Assembly (NCBI GenBank): GCA_016938095.1
Contig: JAFGVG010000137.1
Location: 1-6,012, forward strand
Reading direction: 5' to 3'
DNA length: 6,012 nucleotides
From: Bacteroidales bacterium
Lineage (GTDB): Bacteria; Bacteroidota; Bacteroidia; Bacteroidales; UBA10428
Part shown: positions 1 through 6,010 of the stretch, one piece after another
How positions within the stretch are numbered: position 1 is the first letter of the stretch
Layout of the letters: each line of letters begins with the position of its first letter
Made by a program: the position numbers and the translations under genes
The notes under the pieces: model-generated
What the model was told of the DNA's origin: nothing
The model's database searches: none
The model's input: the letters and a program-made list of their open reading frames with translations, nothing else

Positions 1-132
1 AAGGCTCGATTTGCCGGCGCCATTGGGCCCCAGCAATCCAAACATGCCTTTTTCAATAGTCAGGTTAATGTCAGAAAGGGCATGCTTCCCGTTAGGATAT
101 ACCTTGCTTAGATTTTGGATTTCTATTTTCAC
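1..132 (-). CDS. ABC transporter ATP-binding protein, N-terminal 44 codons (cut by window edge)
   Basis: This is the start of a cytoplasmic ABC ATPase that would power a membrane transporter by ATP hydrolysis. Reading the minus strand from 132 gives VKIEIQNLSKVYPNG, a typical first strand with an A-loop tyrosine (Y12). Around residues 35-42 the Walker A motif GPNGAGKS is intact, followed by SL. The rest, including Walker B and the signature motif, lies beyond the window, so substrate and direction cannot be told. The start is GTG at 132-130. An in-frame TAA lies about 60 bases upstream with no in-frame ATG between, and the alignment of the first strand fits GTG. The gene diverges from the CPBP protease gene. 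ABC-2 type exporters with nearby CPBP proteases are known, so a functional link is possible but not shown. Confidence 0.9.
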   Translation of the reverse strand, partial: MKIEIQNLSKVYPNGKHALSDINLTIEKGMFGLLGPNGAGKSSL

Positions 133-211
133 AAACAGGTTAATCTTTATGACAGTAGACGCATGAAGATAGGAAATAATTACACGTTATGATAAATTTT
201 ATTTTTTATAC

Positions 212-219
212 TATTTTTA
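212..219 (+). promoter_or_regulatory. possible -7 element upstream of the CPBP gene
   Basis: TATTTTTA matches seven of the eight positions of the Bacteroidota TAnnTTTG element. It lies 26 bases before the ATG at 246, in an AT-rich stretch. No convincing TTTG -33 partner is seen at the usual distance. If real, transcription would begin downstream of the ATG at 189, which would favour the 246 start. AT-rich DNA gives such matches by chance. Confidence 0.2.
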
Positions 220-245
220 TCTCTGAAAACCAAACAAATACCCCA

Positions 246-1490
246 ATGAACAAAAACCCTGCCTTACGAAATACCATCCGGTTTATAGCATTGTCGGTTG
301 TTTTTGCCTTGTCAGGACGTATTGTTAACCTGCTGCTGATAAAAGGCTTTAACATAGAACTTTCAAAACCACTTCAATCCATCCTTATTTTTGTCATCAC
401 ATCAGTGGGTATACTGTTTTTCTTCCCGGGGATTTTTGGCAGTCCGTTTGGCAAAATTTCCATTGGAGAATGGTTGAAACGACTGGGCGTTTACAAACCT
501 CATAACCTGACCGGTCATATTCTCCTCGGCATACTGTTGGGTGTCGTTTCTTTAACCGGCATGTTACTGGGCTCATTATTCACCGGCAAATACCACCCTG
601 ACATATCAAACATAAATGCCGGACACCTGCTTTTCTCACTTACACCAGCCATCTGGGAGGAAGTATTGTTCAGGGGCGTAGTGATGATGTTGCTCATCCA
701 GTATCTTGGTAACATACAAAAAGCATTCTGGTGGCAAATCCTTATTTTTGCCCTTTGTCACCTGAATGGTTTCAACCTTGTCAGTTTTATTGAAATTATT
801 TCAGTAGCGCTGATTGCCTTTACCTTTTCGCTGGCAGCTGTAAAAACCCGGACCCTAATCGCCGGCATAATCTATCATTATATTCACGATGCCTTCCTTT
901 TATTTTTTCAACTGCCTGATGGTGAATACCATGGCTTTGTGGACAACTTCACTTTTTATGCTTTCTTTTGGTCGGCTATGCTGGTAAATATGCTGCTCAT
1001 ACTGTTGTTTACTGAAAAAACTGCCCTAAGAGGTCAGCATGAAACATATAGTATTAATGGTATAACCAACGACATGGAATTTATTACCGGCGTACAAAGT
1101 CAGTCTCAGAAAAAAAGTAAGATACAGCGGGCATTACTGTTGCTGAATATTTTTGTACCTGTGACACAGTTGACGGAGCGGCTGGATTCGGGCCATCCTT
1201 TAATTATCGTCCTTCTGATAACGGTTGCAGTATTAAACCTGCTTGCCTACATTTTCTATTACAGGGTAGGTTATAGGATCATTGTGATGACATTCCTGAT
1301 CAATGGCGTTTGTAACCTTGTCTCGGGATACGATTCCTTTCTGCAGGGATCACAGCGGGCTTATATTATTGTTGTACTTACAGGAATATTGTATTTCATA
1401 CTCGCACTCTTTTACCTGGTAATGGGTGAAAAGCATATCTCCAAACAAAAAATGGATACCGAAAACAAAACAACTGTACCTGAACCATAA
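246..1490 (+). CDS. CPBP-family intramembrane metalloprotease with extra C-terminal membrane domain
   Basis: This is a polytopic membrane protein of the CPBP (CAAX protease and bacteriocin-processing, Abi) family, whose members are intramembrane proteases. Counted from the ATG at 246, the three family motifs are present: EEVLFR at 138-143 (EExxxR), FALCH at 168-172 (FxxxH), and HYIHD at 211-215 (HxxxD, replacing the usual HxxxN). About six to eight hydrophobic segments span residues 8-255. A polar linker (about 260-294) then leads to a second block of about four hydrophobic segments (about 295-393) and a Lys/Glu-rich tail. Family members are usually 200-300 residues, so this C-terminal block is an addition. 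An alternative ATG at 189 adds 19 residues. I prefer 246 because the added stretch is low-complexity and the family fold begins after it. Substrate is unknown; maturation of a peptide or immunity are possible roles. Confidence 0.85.
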   Translation: MNKNPALRNTIRFIALSVVFALSGRIVNLLLIKGFNIELSKPLQSILIFVITSVGILFFFPGIFGSPFGKISIGEWLKRLGVYKPHNLTGHILLGILLGVVSLTGMLLGSLFTGKYHPDISNINAGHLLFSLTPAIWEEVLFRGVVMMLLIQYLGNIQKAFWWQILIFALCHLNGFNLVSFIEIISVALIAFTFSLAAVKTRTLIAGIIYHYIHDAFLLFFQLPDGEYHGFVDNFTFYAFFWSAMLVNMLLILLFTEKTALRGQHETYSINGITNDMEFITGVQSQSQKKSKIQRALLLLNIFVPVTQLTERLDSGHPLIIVLLITVAVLNLLAYIFYYRVGYRIIVMTFLINGVCNLVSGYDSFLQGSQRAYIIVVLTGILYFILALFYLVMGEKHISKQKMDTENKTTVPEP

Positions 1491-1529
1491 TGCTTTTTGA
1501 TTGTTATAAAAATTTGTTAAACAGGTTGT

Positions 1530-1565
1530 TTTGTGAATGACCCTGTGTCAATTCAAGTAATTTTG
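1530..1565 (+). promoter_or_regulatory. Bacteroidota-type promoter for the lipoprotein unit
   Basis: TAATTTTG at 1558-1565 is a full match to the TAnnTTTG -7 element used by the Bacteroidota primary sigma factor. Upstream, TTTG at 1530-1533 or the overlapping TGTG at 1532-1535 can serve as the -33 element, with a spacer of 22-24 bases, slightly long against the usual 19-21. The start point would fall near 1572, leaving an A-rich leader of under 20 bases before the ATG at 1589. This places the two lipoprotein genes in a unit separate from the CPBP gene. Confidence 0.5.
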
Positions 1566-1588
1566 ATATCCATTAAAAAAAATCAGGT

Positions 1589-2671
1589 ATGAAAAAAACA
1601 TCAATAATGGCCCTGGTGGCTTTCGTTATGGCAGGCATTGCCTTTTATTCCTGCAAGCCCAGGCAGGCAGAACCCGAAAATCTTGCAAGGGTTGAACATT
1701 ACCGTCACATTCTGTTCAGTGAAACAAGCTTTGATACCGAACGCGGATCCCATGAACTGACAACTGAAGAGGCTGTTAAAATCAACCATTACAAATTCAC
1801 TTACGACAGTCTGGGCAGGTTGGTATCGTTGGAATATGGCCGAAATGGCATTTTACTGGGAAACTCTTCGCTCCGCGAAGCTTCAAAAATTACATACACC
1901 TACACCGAAGGCAAGCAAATCAAACATTTTTTCAATAAGGACAATCAACAGATTGCCGTTGACGGCGGGGTATACTCCTATGAATTTTCGCTTGACGAAA
2001 GTGGTCAGCGGACCGGCCTGAAATTCTTTGATTCAACAGGTAATGCCGTAGAGAACAGGAACAAAATCCATTCTTACGTCTGGGGAAAGCTTCCCGATGG
2101 TATGGTTAAAGAAAACAGGTATAACCTTGCAGGCGTTGAAACCATCATGAGCGAATTCTGTCCGTTTTACGAACTCAGATTCACCTATGATGACAAGGGT
2201 TTTGTCACCCGTATGGCCAATTACCAGGGCGATTCGCTTTACAATTGTACTGCTGAAAATTGCGGTGATATTGGGGTATCCTACTTCACTTTTGAAAATA
2301 CGGCAGAGGGCGACCTCATCAGTTTTTCGGTACACAATACCTTGGGCAGTCTGTCAAATTTGTACTGGGGATGGGCTAAACGGGTCAATCAAGTCGATGC
2401 CAACGGTTATGTAACCGAAACTGCCGTGTATGACCAGGATGATGAATTAGTTGGTGGTAACATGGTACCCATAAGTCAACATACCTATGATGAACACGGT
2501 GCATTGATCAAAACCGTTAATCTCGACCGGAACAGAAATGTTTATAACAACCCGGAAAACGGTGTTGCCATAACCGAGTATTCATACGACAAACAGGGAA
2601 ACCGACTGGAACCCCGTTATCTGGATAAAGGCAATAAGGTAGTAACACCCAAACAGGCCTTTAATTTTTAA
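1589..2671 (+). CDS. lipoprotein with YD-like (RHS-type) repeats, function unknown
   Basis: This is a secreted lipoprotein of 360 residues. It has a basic N-terminus (MKKTS), a hydrophobic core, and a lipobox-like FYSC with the acylated cysteine at 22; the next residues, KPRQ, are not acidic. The mature part is hydrophilic and built from irregular repeats of the form YDxxGxxxxxxxY, as in YDSLGRLVSLEY (72-83), YDDKGFVTRMANY (200-212), YDEHGALIKTVN (300-311) and YDKQGNRLEPRY (333-344), with weaker copies near 133 and 269. Such YD repeats form beta-strand strips in RHS-like proteins, but there is no RHS core motif or toxin tip here and the protein is far shorter. Cysteines 191, 220 and 225 could form a disulfide. 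It is followed after 12 bp by the double-rhodanese lipoprotein, so the two are probably co-transcribed. I do not recognise a specific family or function. Confidence 0.8.
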   Translation: MKKTSIMALVAFVMAGIAFYSCKPRQAEPENLARVEHYRHILFSETSFDTERGSHELTTEEAVKINHYKFTYDSLGRLVSLEYGRNGILLGNSSLREASKITYTYTEGKQIKHFFNKDNQQIAVDGGVYSYEFSLDESGQRTGLKFFDSTGNAVENRNKIHSYVWGKLPDGMVKENRYNLAGVETIMSEFCPFYELRFTYDDKGFVTRMANYQGDSLYNCTAENCGDIGVSYFTFENTAEGDLISFSVHNTLGSLSNLYWGWAKRVNQVDANGYVTETAVYDQDDELVGGNMVPISQHTYDEHGALIKTVNLDRNRNVYNNPENGVAITEYSYDKQGNRLEPRYLDKGNKVVTPKQAFNF

Positions 2672-2683
2672 CCTGTTAGACAT

Positions 2684-3727
2684 ATGAAAGTCGTTCAGTT
2701 TTTCACAGGGACTTCTTCCCTGTTGATCTTGCTATTCCTGCTCGCAGGTTGTTCGGGGAATGCCGGCAACAATAAGTCTGTACCAACCGATTCAGTTGCT
2801 GTAGCGGCTGATATCGTCATTGGCAACGAAACCCGTCTGCTGATCAAAGACCTGGCAGAAAATGGCGACTATGTTAACAGCCGTGAGTTTCCATCACTTA
2901 TTAAAGCCGCTGTGGTTTATGAACAGTTGGGCTCAAACCAGCTTGTTATTGACCTGCGTACGGCAAGTCAGTATTCCGGCGGACATATTAAAGGAGCTGT
3001 GAATAAGCAATTCAGTGAACTCCCTGCCTATTTTGAGACAGGGATAAAGCCCTTCACCTATGAAAAAATTGTGCTGGTTTGTGATGACGGGCAACTTTCG
3101 GGCTATACAACCTCATTGCTCAGGTTAATGGGCTATGGAAACGTATACGCTATGCGATGGGGAATGAGTGCCTGGAACCGGAAAATTGCCGAAGAGGACT
3201 GGCTCAACGGTGTATCAGCCAGATACGAGCAGCAACTCGACAAAACAACTCATCAAAAACCAGCTGCCAAAGGCATGCCTGAAATCAAAACAGGGCTAAA
3301 TGTAGGTGCTGATATTTCTGCCGCCCGGTTTAAGACCATTTTTGCCGAAGGTACGGATAACGTTCTGATCACCGCCGAAGAGGTGTTTGCCAACCCTGAC
3401 CGTTATTATATTATTAATTACGAACGAAAGGATAAATACGATGATGCCCATATTCCAGGCGCTGTGCGATATAAAGCCAATGGCACACTTGGGTTCACCG
3501 ATGAAATGGCTACCATCCCCGCTGACAAAACAGTTGTACTGTATTGCGGTACCGGGCATAATTCGGCATTTGCCACTGCCTATCTCAGACTGTTAGGATA
3601 CGACGCACGCACCCTGAAATATGGAAACAACGCGTTTATGTATGATTGGATGAAAAAGGATGCGGCCGGTTTATCGTGGCTGCCATTTTCTGAGGCCGAC
3701 ATTAATGATTATCCTGTAGTCAGGTAA
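2684..3727 (+). CDS. lipoprotein with two rhodanese domains, both with catalytic cysteine
   Basis: Rhodaneses move sulfane sulfur through a cysteine persulfide. This protein is exported: its signal ends in a lipobox LAGC with the acylated cysteine at 23, so the domains face the envelope. Domain 1 spans about 75-170: VIDLR at 88-92, GHIKGAV at 100-106, and an active-site loop CDDGQLS with Cys133 and Gly136, followed by a helix and the MSAWN signature at 161-165. Domain 2 spans about 228-325: HIPGAV at 256-261 and the loop CGTGHNS with Cys288, but the usual DxR strand reads NYE (245-247). Both loops have the six-residue CxxGxxS form of single-domain rhodaneses; the usual arginine before the serine is absent (Leu138, Asn293). 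A linker of about 30 residues rich in Lys/Gln separates the domains. The gene converges with the minus-strand rhodanese and YeeE/YedE genes, suggesting shared sulfur metabolism. Donor and acceptor are unknown. Confidence 0.9.
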   Translation: MKVVQFFTGTSSLLILLFLLAGCSGNAGNNKSVPTDSVAVAADIVIGNETRLLIKDLAENGDYVNSREFPSLIKAAVVYEQLGSNQLVIDLRTASQYSGGHIKGAVNKQFSELPAYFETGIKPFTYEKIVLVCDDGQLSGYTTSLLRLMGYGNVYAMRWGMSAWNRKIAEEDWLNGVSARYEQQLDKTTHQKPAAKGMPEIKTGLNVGADISAARFKTIFAEGTDNVLITAEEVFANPDRYYIINYERKDKYDDAHIPGAVRYKANGTLGFTDEMATIPADKTVVLYCGTGHNSAFATAYLRLLGYDARTLKYGNNAFMYDWMKKDAAGLSWLPFSEADINDYPVVR

Positions 3728-3736
3728 AACCATTTG

Positions 3737-4186
3737 TTAATTCTTCAATTCCGGCCTGGTAGCTGAATCGGGCCGGAATTTGTGTTTAAACACTTCAACG
3801 GGCAGGGTATCTGAAAACAGGTAAAGGTTTTTGTAACCCATCTGGCTGAGTACCATCCAGGTTTTTGCAGCCTTTGCTCTGTCGGTAGAAAACAAAACAA
3901 TACTCCCCTTATGTTTTCTGATCGTTTTGATATTTTCCTTTTTGAAAAGTTCTTCAGCAGGAATCTTTCCCATTACCGGTTCATTTATATCAAGGCTTAC
4001 CAGCAATGGTTCACCCGGTAATTCCTGCAGCATAACGCCGGTAACCAGATTCGACTGATCCAGGGAAGCACCGGACCATTTGACGGCATTATTCCTGAAG
4101 GTAACTTTACTGACCGACTTAAACGCTACAAGCATTAAAGAGATCAACAAACCTGCAATTAACAATATTTTAATGGGTTTTGCCAT
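3737..4186 (-). CDS. membrane-anchored degenerate rhodanese-like protein, catalytic Cys replaced by Ser
   Basis: The protein has 149 residues: a short basic N-terminus (MAKPIK), one hydrophobic segment at about 6-22, then a soluble part that should face the periplasm. The last half looks like the C-terminal half of a rhodanese domain. The strand IVLFS (96-100) is followed by an amphipathic helix and QMGYKNLYLFSD (115-126), matching the RLMGYGNVYAMRWG-type segment of active homologues such as the neighbouring lipoprotein. The position of the persulfide cysteine is Ser100 (TCT at 3889-3887), the loop reads STDRAKA without the CxxGxxS form, and the protein has no cysteine at all. Sulfur transfer by the usual mechanism is therefore excluded; a binding or scaffold role is inferred. 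It is the last gene of a four-gene unit, 15 bp after the preceding stop. The rhodanese assignment is by eye and moderately certain. Confidence 0.75.
   Translation of the reverse strand: MAKPIKILLIAGLLISLMLVAFKSVSKVTFRNNAVKWSGASLDQSNLVTGVMLQELPGEPLLVSLDINEPVMGKIPAEELFKKENIKTIRKHKGSIVLFSTDRAKAAKTWMVLSQMGYKNLYLFSDTLPVEVFKHKFRPDSATRPELKN
3747..3780. terminator. perfect 10-bp inverted repeat at the convergent junction, possible bidirectional terminator
   Basis: AATTCCGGCC at 3747-3756 and its exact reverse complement at 3771-3780 can pair as a 10-bp stem with a 14-base loop. It starts 19 bases after the stop codon of the plus-strand gene and lies inside the last codons of the convergent minus-strand gene. 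The six central pairs are all G-C. Only a weak T-rich stretch follows on the plus strand (TGTGTTT) and none on the minus strand, so classical intrinsic termination is uncertain. A role in blocking read-through or in mRNA 3' end protection is inferred from position. Confidence 0.45.
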
Positions 4187-4201
4187 ACTTAGGTTAATCA
4201 G

Positions 4202-4810
4202 TTATTCACATCCCCCGTCCAGCTTTCTGCGCTCAATCTCCTGTAATGCGCGGTATTTAGCCTTTAAACTGTCGGGCATACTGTTCACTTCGATAAATAT
4301 CCGTCGTGCCTTGAAACGATTTTCGTAAAGTGCATTTTCCCGGGCCGAAAGTCGTTCACCGGTGAAATTACTGTTCATTACCACTCTATACCACTCGTTT
4401 AGTCCCCCTTTCAGGATAGCATTGTTTTTAAACCCTAAACCCTGTGCAATTGCTATGGCATAGCCGGATACCAAATCGTCGTTGGCATAAAAAATATTCT
4501 GTTTTCCCCTGTTCAGGTGACTTTCAATATCCATGGAAAGCAATTGTTCATAGGGCATGTTTATGGCTCCCGGAATGGCAAAACTGTCAAAAGCTACAGC
4601 AGAACGTAAATCAATAAGCTGAGCGGCATTATCATCTGCAACCAGCATCCGGGCTGCCTGGTCTGCTGTAACATAGGTCGATTCATCAAGTATTGTCAAT
4701 AATACCTTTTCGGGTTTTCCATGAAACGAATATTTGGCGGGCAGGTTAAACAGCATTAGTATGATGCCTAAGAATAACAATGTCATCGAAATGTATAACC
4801 GGGGTGTCAT
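4202..4810 (-). CDS. membrane-anchored rhodanese-like protein, catalytic Cys replaced by Ala
   Basis: The protein has 202 residues: one N-terminal membrane segment at about 6-22, then a rhodanese domain at about 45-145 that should lie in the periplasm. Landmarks are clear: YVTADQAARML (46-56), LIDLR (65-69), IPGAINMPY (79-87), and the GGLNEWY signature (135-141). The active-site loop reads ANDDLVSG, so the persulfide cysteine is Ala109 (GCC at 4486-4484) and the glycine is Leu113 or lost. The loop end SGY and the following helix closely match domain 1 of the convergent lipoprotein, as does a later SAR motif. After the domain comes a charged region likely to be helical (about 155-198), ending GGCE. 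Cys201, next to last, is the only cysteine. Conventional sulfurtransferase activity is not expected; docking or a role for the tail cysteine is inferred. It lies 21 bp after the YeeE/YedE gene, so co-transcription is likely. Confidence 0.87.
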   Translation of the reverse strand: MTPRLYISMTLLFLGIILMLFNLPAKYSFHGKPEKVLLTILDESTYVTADQAARMLVADDNAAQLIDLRSAVAFDSFAIPGAINMPYEQLLSMDIESHLNRGKQNIFYANDDLVSGYAIAIAQGLGFKNNAILKGGLNEWYRVVMNSNFTGERLSARENALYENRFKARRIFIEVNSMPDSLKAKYRALQEIERRKLDGGCE

Positions 4811-4831
4811 AACAGCAGATACTTGGGTTAT

Positions 4832-5434
4832 TCAGATATCATTGGTAATATCGGGTCGGGCAAAAGTTTTTTCAGCTTTCTCGGCAAGCCAGAACATGAT
4901 CACGGCAGCAACAATCAGCAGAAAAGTAAAAACCCCGGGTGATAAATGCAAGGCCTCGTTTATTTTAACCGGCCCACGATATGAAGCCTCAGCCAAGGGT
5001 TGTATCAACGGGTATGTTTCGGCAAACAGAAAAGCTCCTGCAAATCCCCCCAATATATAAAACAGAGCATCAATTTTGCCTATCGAAAGGGCACTGATGC
5101 CGGTACCGGGACAAAAACCACCCATGACAAAGCCGGCACCCATGATTACCCCGCCAATAATTGCCGAAGCTATGTAATATTCGTTCACAAAAACAAGATT
5201 CAGGTTCAGCAATCCAAAATAACTCATAAACTGTGAACCCACCAGGGCCACAATGGCAGCCGTAAAAAAAACCTTCAGCACGGTGGTATCATAGCCATAA
5301 AACATGCCCGCCAGTTTACGGCTCGAAGAAAAGCCTGCCTGTTCCAGGGCAAAGCCAAAACCAATGCCAATGATAAAAGCTATGAGCAGGTTGGTTCCCT
5401 GTGAAAATTCATGAAGTGATGATATAGGTCCCAT
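4832..5434 (-). CDS. YeeE/YedE (TsuA-like) sulfur transport family membrane protein, Cys-Pro-Gly type
   Basis: This is an inner-membrane protein of about 200 residues in the YeeE/YedE family, whose characterised members take up thiosulfate. Counted from the ATG at 5434, it shows GFGFALEQAGF at 25-35 followed by SSSRKLAG, a segment FFTAAIVALVG after TVLKV, and the motif GGFCPGTG at 105-112 with Cys108, which is expected to face the conduction path. About five hydrophobic segments can be seen (near 15-32, 53-73, 86-106, 121-139 and 167-185), ending in a charged tail. Full-length TsuA-type proteins have about 350 residues with two pseudo-symmetric halves, so this is a half-size form that probably pairs with the next-upstream gene product. 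An in-frame TTG at 5440 is an alternative start adding two residues. Spacing is 37 bp from the upstream gene. The transported species is inferred from the family and the rhodanese neighbours. Confidence 0.88.
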   Translation of the reverse strand: MGPISSLHEFSQGTNLLIAFIIGIGFGFALEQAGFSSSRKLAGMFYGYDTTVLKVFFTAAIVALVGSQFMSYFGLLNLNLVFVNEYYIASAIIGGVIMGAGFVMGGFCPGTGISALSIGKIDALFYILGGFAGAFLFAETYPLIQPLAEASYRGPVKINEALHLSPGVFTFLLIVAAVIMFWLAEKAEKTFARPDITNDI

Positions 5435-5471
5435 ATGCAAAATGGTGGTTAGTATGCCTTAACAATGTTGG

Positions 5472-5981
5472 TTAAATCCAGTTTTTCCGAAAGAAATAGG
5501 CAAAAAGGTATGCCGAACCAAAGATGGACATCATGGTCACAAATCCGGCCAGGGAAAGCACTGCCATTCCCGAAAGCGCCGCTCCGCTTGTGCAACCGCG
5601 GGCCAATTGGGCGCCATATACAAAAAAGACACCCCCTATAAAAGCAAAGATCAGACGACGCGTCCTGGATATTCCAGGTGACTTTTCAATCCGGAATTGC
5701 AATCGACGTGATATGGCACCCGAAACAAAGCCACCGGCAAGTACACCCAATATAATGAAAGTCAGCCAGTTTTTTGCCGGTTGCTGGCCATCAGCAAAAT
5801 ACTTACTGTAGTAAACTGATTGTTCCGCGTGGTTCTTGTCCAACGCACCCACAACCGCTACCACACAGTATTTCAATCCCCCGCTGGCACCTAAACCTCG
5901 GCCGGAAAGGTACATCGACATCAGTAAAACCAGTCCGAGCAAGGTACCCGCCAGGTAAGGATTCATATATGGTTTTTTCAT
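5472..5981 (-). CDS. YeeE/YedE (TsuA-like) sulfur transport family membrane protein, Arg-Gly-Cys type
   Basis: This is the first gene of the minus-strand unit seen here, a 169-residue inner-membrane protein. It carries the YeeE/YedE hallmark ARGCTSGAALSG at 127-138 with Cys130, followed by the membrane segment MAVLSLAGFVTMMSIFGSAY typical of the C-terminal half of the family. Near the N-terminus, after the first membrane helix (about 8-26), lies SGRGLGASGG (26-35) with Cys39 soon after. Further hydrophobic segments lie near 70-92, 107-127 and 139-163, separated by a polar loop (47-69) and a basic stretch (RRLQFRIEK to RTRR). The ATG at 5981 gives a natural MKKP start. Half-size YeeE/YedE genes often occur in pairs, and this one is followed after 37 bp by its likely partner. 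Thiosulfate or another reduced sulfur species is the probable cargo, by family. Confidence 0.88.
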   Translation of the reverse strand: MKKPYMNPYLAGTLLGLVLLMSMYLSGRGLGASGGLKYCVVAVVGALDKNHAEQSVYYSKYFADGQQPAKNWLTFIILGVLAGGFVSGAISRRLQFRIEKSPGISRTRRLIFAFIGGVFFVYGAQLARGCTSGAALSGMAVLSLAGFVTMMSIFGSAYLFAYFFRKNWI

Positions 5982-6002
5982 AGACTAACCAAATTGAAAG
6001 CT

Positions 6003-6010
6003 TAAAGATA
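6003..6010 (-). promoter_or_regulatory. possible -7 element before the sulfur transport unit
   Basis: On the minus strand TATCTTTA matches seven of eight positions of the Bacteroidota TAnnTTTG element, 21 bases before the ATG at 5981. The -33 partner would lie outside the window, so the call rests on one imperfect element. If correct, 5981 is the first gene of the unit and the leader is very short. Confidence 0.25.

Noticed and set aside
189..245. Longer start for the CPBP protease at the ATG at 189
   Set aside because: The added 19 residues are AT-driven low-complexity sequence before the natural MNKNP start at 246. It remains possible and is noted in the entry.
1866..1880. Six-base-pair hairpin CTTCGC-TCC-GCGAAG, overlapping the palindrome GAAGCTTC
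   Set aside because: It is inside the coding region of the lipoprotein with no T-tract or regulatory context; a short palindrome of this size is expected by chance.
2033..2335. Open frame of 100 codons on the minus strand
   Set aside because: It lies wholly inside the YD-repeat lipoprotein gene, with no recognisable domain and no promoter or leader of its own.
1589..2671. RHS/YD-type polymorphic toxin
   Set aside because: The protein is short, a lipoprotein, has no RHS core motif or variable C-terminal tip, and no immunity gene follows.
4734..5060. Open frame of 108 codons on the plus strand
   Set aside because: It is antisense to two well-supported membrane protein genes, and its translation shows no family features.
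5435..5440. TTG at 5440 as start of the second YeeE/YedE gene
   Set aside because: An ATG follows two codons later. The TTG is kept only as an alternative, although the TAACC motif spacing would suit it.
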